The position numbers and the translations under genes are program-made. Positions 59,966 through 64,000 of a stretch of 64,000 nucleotides of DNA are shown one piece after another. Below the pieces are notes generated by a model. That model saw only the letters and a list, made by a program, of their open reading frames with translations. It did not search any database and was not told the origin of the DNA. Source of the DNA: Bartonella vinsonii subsp. arupensis OK-94-513 (lineage in GTDB: Bacteria; Pseudomonadota; Alphaproteobacteria; Rhizobiales; Rhizobiaceae); assembly GCF_000278235.1 (NCBI RefSeq), contig NZ_JH725037.1, positions 364,487 through 428,486 of the forward strand, read 5' to 3'. Each line of letters starts with the position of its first letter. Within the stretch, counting starts at the first letter, position 1.

Positions 59966-62868
59966 TGTGCCTCATCCCAATTTTGAGCAACCATTACTTT
60001 CACTTCAAGCGGTACAGATAAAGAAAGGACTGGCATTGTAGCATTTTCCATCACCTCTTTAACAACAGCCATGGTTTTTTCACTTTCATTTTCCGGTACC
60101 TCAAAAATCAACTCATCATGCACTTGCAATAACATTTTTGCTGACAGTTTTTCTTTTTCTAAAGCAGCTTCCATTTGAATCATGGCGCGGCGAATAATAT
60201 CCGCTGCTGATCCTTGAATCGGTGCATTAATAGCAGCCCGCTCATTAAAAGCACGCACTCGTAGACTCGCTGCTTTTATTTCTGGATAATGGATACGACG
60301 TCCGAAAATTGTCTCTACAAAACCATTTTCACGTGCAAATGTTTTCGTCGTTTCCATATAGTCTTTAATTCCTGGAAATCTTTCGAAATAAAGCTGAATA
60401 TAACGGCTTGCTTCTTGTCGTGAAAGACCCAATTGATTGGCTAATCCAAAAGCTGAAATACCGTAAATAATACCAAAATTAATTGCTTTTGCACGGCGTC
60501 GTACATCTGAATGCATCCCTTCTATAGGAACTCCAAACATTTGTGATGCCGTGATAGCATGAATATCCTGACCTTGTGCAAAAGCCTCTTTTAACGCCGT
60601 GATGTTGGCAATATGCGCAAGAATACGCAATTCAATCTGGCTATAATCAGCCGATAACAGCAAATGTCCTTTTGGAGCAATAAAAGCTGCTCGTATTTTA
60701 CGCCCCTCAGCGGTTCGTACAGGAATATTTTGTAAATTAGGTTCTGATGATGATAACCGCCCCGTTGATGTTATTGCCAAAGAATAATTCGTATGAACAC
60801 GCCCTGTTTTTGGCAAAATATAAGAAGGCAAAGCATCTGTGTAAGTAGATTTTAGTTTTGCAAGTTGACGCCAATCAATAATTTTACGCGGCAAAACATG
60901 ACCTTCAGCAGCCAACTCTTCTAAGGTCTGAGCAGAAGTTGACCACTGCCCACCTTTGGTCTTAGCACCACCAGGCAAGCCTATTTTATCAAAAAGGATA
61001 TCACCTAATTGCTTTGGTGAAGCAAGGTTAAATTTTTCACCAGCGAGCTGATAAATTTCTTCTTCCAAAATAGAAGCAGCCTGCGCTAATTCTCCTGAAA
61101 GACGTAATAAAACCTGTCTGTCAATGAGAATCCCGCGCTCTTCCATTCTTGCAAGAACTTCTATCAGAGGTCGATCAAGACGCTCATAAATTTTTGTCAT
61201 TCCCCGCGCTACAAGTTGTGGTTTTAAAACTTTCCACAAATGAAGTGTTACATCAGCATCCTCAGCAGCATAAAGAGTTGCTTGTTTCAAGTCTACTTGC
61301 GCAAAAGAAGTAATTTTTTTCCCATTATACGTTAAATCCTTATAAGCAATCGATTTATGCCTAAGCCAACGTTCGGATAAATCATCCATATTATGTGTTA
61401 AAGTTCCAGCATCTAAAGCATATGATAAAAGCATAGTGTCATCAAAAGAGCTTATCACAATGCCATGTTGTTTCATCACTAACCAATCATATTTTATATT
61501 CTGTCCAATTTTTAATACTGCTTGATTTTCTAATATCGGCTTTAAAAGTGCTAAAGCCTTTTGTGTTTCAATCTGTTCAGCAATACGCCCGCCCCCTAAA
61601 AGATCATCTCCCCCTTCAACATGTTCAAGAGGCACATAAGCTGCTTTTTCCGGCTGTAATGCCAATGAAAAACCAACCAGCTTTGCTTGCAATGGATCAA
61701 GTGAAGTCGTTTCAGTATCAAAAGCGAAAAAACCTTGCTCTTGCGCTTCCAAGAGCCATTCTTTCAAAACTTCTTCATCAAGAATAGTCGTATAAGTATC
61801 TCTTGTAATTTTTTGCGTTCGTGCTTGATCTTTACGTTTTTGTGCTAACACTTGGGGGGAATTTTCAGAAAAACCGTGAGAAGATACTCTCTCAGCTTTC
61901 TTAATATCATGATCAATCTCCTGTACACAACCCGTCCACGCAACATTGATATCAACTGCATCAATAACTGCTGCATCACATTCTGTTGCCTCTGCCACAC
62001 GACGTGTTAATGACGTAAATTCCATGGCCTTAAGAAAAGCAATTAAACGCGGACCATCTTGCGATTCCAAAACAAAATCATCTAAACTATTGTCTATAGG
62101 CACATCCACTTTAAGCCGAACCAATTCACGAGAAATCTTTGCCTGTTCACTATAAGCTTGAAGATTTTCACGTCGTTTTGTTTGCTTAACTTCTGATACG
62201 CGTTGCAATAAAATATCGAGCGTGCCAAATTGATCTAGCAATTGGGCTGCAATTTTTGGGCCAATCCCTGGAATACCTGGTACATTATCTGTCGGATCTC
62301 CAATCAAAGCCTGCAAATCGACCATTTTTTCAGGCGCAACACCCCATTTTTCTATAACCTCAGAAATACCGATATGCTTATCTTTCATTCCATCATACAA
62401 AGATACGTGCGTATTCACCAACTGCATAAGATCTTTGTCAGAAGAAATAATCGTTGTTTTTGCTCCAACCTTCGTTGCCTGTTGTGCATAAGTAGCAATG
62501 AGATCATCCGCCTCAAATCCTTCCTTTTCTATACAAGGTAAATTAAAAGCCTTTGTTGCTTGGCGTATGAGAGCAAATTGAGGAATAAGATCTTCAGGAG
62601 GTGTTTCTCGATTCGCTTTATATTGTGGATAAATTTTTTTCCGAAATGTATCAGATGAATAATCAAAAATAACAGCAAAATGTGTTGGAACAACACCAGT
62701 CGCTGTATTTCGCGCATCACAGAGCATTTTCCACAGCATATTACAAAAGCCAGCCACAGCTCCTACAGGAAGACCATCCTTTTTGCGCTTTAAAGGTGGC
62801 AAAGCATAATAAGCACGAAAAATATAGCCCGATCCATCAACCAAAAAAAGATGATCTGTTGCTTTCAT
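59962..62868 (-). CDS. polA: DNA polymerase I
   Basis: A 968-residue polymerase for Okazaki fragment maturation and repair. The 5' nuclease domain covers residues 1-290 (LFLVDGSGYIFRAYYALP, ISSDKDLMQLV, GIPGIGPKIAAQLL). A linker leads to the 3'-5' exonuclease (FFAFDTETTSLDP near residue 380, where Asp and Glu metal ligands are intact, and GQNIKYDWLVM). The polymerase domain carries motif A LSADYSQIELRIL near 738, motif B RRRAKAINFGIIYG and motif C VHDELIFEV near 915. It is slightly longer than E. coli Pol I because of the linker around residues 300-365. Confidence 0.97.
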   Translation of the reverse strand: MKATDHLFLVDGSGYIFRAYYALPPLKRKKDGLPVGAVAGFCNMLWKMLCDARNTATGVVPTHFAVIFDYSSDTFRKKIYPQYKANRETPPEDLIPQFALIRQATKAFNLPCIEKEGFEADDLIATYAQQATKVGAKTTIISSDKDLMQLVNTHVSLYDGMKDKHIGISEVIEKWGVAPEKMVDLQALIGDPTDNVPGIPGIGPKIAAQLLDQFGTLDILLQRVSEVKQTKRRENLQAYSEQAKISRELVRLKVDVPIDNSLDDFVLESQDGPRLIAFLKAMEFTSLTRRVAEATECDAAVIDAVDINVAWTGCVQEIDHDIKKAERVSSHGFSENSPQVLAQKRKDQARTQKITRDTYTTILDEEVLKEWLLEAQEQGFFAFDTETTSLDPLQAKLVGFSLALQPEKAAYVPLEHVEGGDDLLGGGRIAEQIETQKALALLKPILENQAVLKIGQNIKYDWLVMKQHGIVISSFDDTMLLSYALDAGTLTHNMDDLSERWLRHKSIAYKDLTYNGKKITSFAQVDLKQATLYAAEDADVTLHLWKVLKPQLVARGMTKIYERLDRPLIEVLARMEERGILIDRQVLLRLSGELAQAASILEEEIYQLAGEKFNLASPKQLGDILFDKIGLPGGAKTKGGQWSTSAQTLEELAAEGHVLPRKIIDWRQLAKLKSTYTDALPSYILPKTGRVHTNYSLAITSTGRLSSSEPNLQNIPVRTAEGRKIRAAFIAPKGHLLLSADYSQIELRILAHIANITALKEAFAQGQDIHAITASQMFGVPIEGMHSDVRRRAKAINFGIIYGISAFGLANQLGLSRQEASRYIQLYFERFPGIKDYMETTKTFARENGFVETIFGRRIHYPEIKAASLRVRAFNERAAINAPIQGSAADIIRRAMIQMEAALEKEKLSAKMLLQVHDELIFEVPENESEKTMAVVKEVMENATMPVLSLSVPLEVKVMVAQNWDEAH

Positions 62869-63013
62869 GACAATTTTATTTCTCCATTTCAGCCAAAAAA
62901 CAATTCACTTTTATATATTTTTTTTATTCTTTTTTAAAATTTATCGAATTGCCTCTAAAAAGCCATTTTTTATTTCCATAAGGTGTGAAGTCGTTACACT
63001 TTATAGTTCGTAC
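62869..63013. other. Upstream region of polA and of the putative sRNA
   Basis: A 145-nt AT-rich segment that must contain the leftward promoter of polA and the rightward promoter of the sRNA. TATAGT at 63002-63007 is a reasonable -10 element for the sRNA, but a matched -35 was not found. Confidence 0.35.
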
Positions 63014-63138
63014 CTAGAGCTTTTCTTTGCTGTTACAGGATATAATAGCTTTCATTTTGCTCCTCCTATGATAGCTGAGGTACGATGTATCGACAGGGTC
63101 GTTGTGGTGTTCCCCTCCCCACAACGACCATATTTTTT
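63014..63138 (+). ncRNA. Probable AbcR/alpha-r15-type trans-acting sRNA
   Basis: On the plus strand, between polA and dnaQ, are two hairpins whose loops expose CU-rich anti-Shine-Dalgarno motifs. Hairpin 1 pairs AGCTTTCAT (63047-63055) with ATGATAGCT (63068-63076), with one T-T mismatch; the loop contains GCTCCTCCT. Hairpin 2 pairs GGTCGTTGTGG (63097-63107) with its complement (63119-63129); the loop contains TTCCCCTCC, and the stem ends in ATATTTTTT, so it is also the terminator. AbcR-type sRNAs of Rhizobiales use such loops to block ABC-transporter mRNAs with Hfq, and I recall the Sinorhizobium copies being next to polA. The 5' end is a guess; no ORF accounts for the conservation of structure. 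Confidence 0.6.
63097..63137 (+). terminator. Rho-independent terminator of the putative sRNA
   Basis: An 11-bp GC-containing stem (63097-63107 with 63119-63129), an 11-nt loop and the tail ATATTTTTT at 63130-63137. It is oriented on the plus strand, although both flanking protein genes are on the minus strand, so it does not serve them and implies a separate plus-strand transcript. Confidence 0.85.
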
Positions 63139-63209
63139 GGGATGATGTTTTTAGAAATCTTATTTTTCTTAGACTTTTAAATAATTTTTTAAAGAAAAAG
63201 AGCGGTAAA

Positions 63210-63917
63210 TTACTCAGGAATCTTGAAATCATTCCACAGAGCCTTTTCACCCATTTTGTTGATAAAATTAGCATGCAACCTTCTTTCTTGTGCAGTTAGT
63301 CTTGAAGGTAAGGCCTGTGGACGAAATTTAACTGCGTAGAAAGAATCTTTGTCATTCTGGGTATCTTTATCAATACTCCCCTTTTTATCGAAACCTAATA
63401 CACCCTGTTTTCCTCCAATGAGTTCAATATAAACATCAGCGAGAATCTCCGCATCAAGCAAAGCACCATGAAGAACACGATGACTGTTATCAATACCAAA
63501 ACGCTTGCATAAAATATCAAGTGAATTAGGTCCCATGGGAAATTTACGTCGCGCCATAGCCAATGTATCAAGAATATTGTCAACACTGATAAGTGGTTTA
63601 TTCGCTCGTCCTAACTCTGCATTAAGGAAGCCAATATCAAAACTCGCATTATGCGCAATCATTGTTGCACCATTGATAAACTCCAAAAATTCATCAGCAA
63701 TATCACTAAAGCTTTTTTCATTCTTTAAGCGTTCATTGGTCAATCCATGAATTGCTACAACTTCATCAGGAATAATAACGCCTTGAGGGTTCAAATAGAC
63801 ATGAAATCGGCGTCCTGTAAGATAACGATTAACCATCTCTACACAACCAATTTCGATTATGCGATCTTTCTCTTTATCTAAACCCGTTGTTTCTGTATCA
63901 AAAATAATTTCACGCAT
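63210..63917 (-). CDS. dnaQ: DNA polymerase III epsilon subunit (proofreading exonuclease)
   Basis: A 235-residue DEDDh exonuclease. ExoI is REIIFDTETTGLDKEKDRI with Asp-Glu ligands near residues 7-9, ExoII is MIAHNASFDIGFLNAEL near 88, and ExoIII is HGALLDAEILADVYIEL near 150 with the catalytic His. It proofreads for the replicative polymerase. The C-terminal segment (QERRLHANFINKM) would bind DnaE. It lies 4 nt after the coaE stop, as in other Rhizobiales, where secB usually lies next; secB is not present here. Confidence 0.94.
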   Translation of the reverse strand: MREIIFDTETTGLDKEKDRIIEIGCVEMVNRYLTGRRFHVYLNPQGVIIPDEVVAIHGLTNERLKNEKSFSDIADEFLEFINGATMIAHNASFDIGFLNAELGRANKPLISVDNILDTLAMARRKFPMGPNSLDILCKRFGIDNSHRVLHGALLDAEILADVYIELIGGKQGVLGFDKKGSIDKDTQNDKDSFYAVKFRPQALPSRLTAQERRLHANFINKMGEKALWNDFKIPE

Positions 63918-63921
63918 TATT

Positions 63922-64000
63922 TCAGTTCTCTAGTAATTTTTTTATCACGCAAAAAACTTGTTGACGTGTATTCTCTAAATCTTTTCCTGTATCAATAATA
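63922..64000 (-). CDS. coaE: Dephospho-CoA kinase, C-terminal end
   Basis: The frame enters from the right edge and ends at the TGA 63924-63922. The 25 visible residues start with IIDTGKDLENTRQQVFCVIK, matching the C-terminal end of CoaE (VIDTG...TRxQV). CoaE phosphorylates dephospho-CoA in the last step of CoA synthesis. The gene lies 4 nt before dnaQ, as is common in the order. Only the end is visible. Confidence 0.75.
   Translation of the reverse strand, partial: IIDTGKDLENTRQQVFCVIKKLLEN

Noticed and set aside
63041..63046. TATAAT as the -10 box of the putative sRNA
   Set aside because: A transcript starting about seven nucleotides later would remove the left arm of hairpin 1, and there is no -35 element at the right distance.

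Overview
The window is chromosomal DNA from an AT-rich, reduced alphaproteobacterium of the order Hyphomicrobiales (Rhizobiales), most probably a Bartonella. The reasons are: gene neighbourhoods typical of the order (ahcY-divL-tsaE-addB-addA-trxA; lptC-lptA-lptB...ptsN; coaE-dnaQ; lysK-prfC), class I lysyl-tRNA synthetase, an invasion-associated locus B (IalB) type protein, long AT-rich gaps, and decayed or missing genes where relatives carry trpA, rpoN, hpf and a phosphotransferase. The species cannot be decided from the sequence. No tRNA, rRNA, insertion sequence, prophage or CRISPR array was seen. The gene content is almost wholly core.

Layout. 0-5 kb: the end of hemW, dapE, a YgjP-type metallopeptidase, an alpha/beta hydrolase, and infC, which probably starts at a rare AUU codon. 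5-17 kb: an ABC exporter, the tamB-tamA outer-membrane assembly pair, comM/yifB, and an orphan periplasmic solute-binding protein. 17-25 kb: gyrB, ubiE-ubiB, a coaBC gene fused at its N-terminus to a FitA-like ribbon-helix-helix domain, and an EI24/CysZ membrane protein. 25-35 kb: accD-folC, an NDUFA9-like oxidoreductase, ahcY, divL (tyrosine in place of the phospho-accepting histidine), tsaE, and the wreck of a phosphotransferase domain that is fused to TsaE in relatives. 35-46 kb: addB-addA, trxA, prfC and lysK. 46-50 kb: a 49-residue membrane microprotein, argG, a LysE exporter, rlmN and an IalB-family protein. 50-58 kb: ptsN, lptB-lptA-lptC, ihfB, lapA, two RNA methyltransferases and lspA. 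58-64 kb: the ybhL leader RNA with its Bax-inhibitor-1 gene, an endonuclease/exonuclease/phosphatase-family protein, polA, a probable AbcR-type small RNA, dnaQ and the end of coaE.

Several genes share a theme. Envelope building is served by TamAB, LptABC, LspA, DapE and the ABC exporter. Replication and repair are served by GyrB, PolA, DnaQ, AddAB, IhfB and ComM. Translation is served by IF3, RF3, LysRS, TsaE, RlmN and the other RNA methyltransferases. Cell-cycle and post-transcriptional control are suggested by DivL, the putative sRNA and the ybhL leader.

The observations most worth following are the RHH-CoaBC fusion, the sRNA between polA and dnaQ with two anti-Shine-Dalgarno loops, the DivL pseudo-kinase, the decayed TsaE-linked phosphotransferase and the AUU start of infC. 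All family assignments come from reading motifs by eye; no database search was run.
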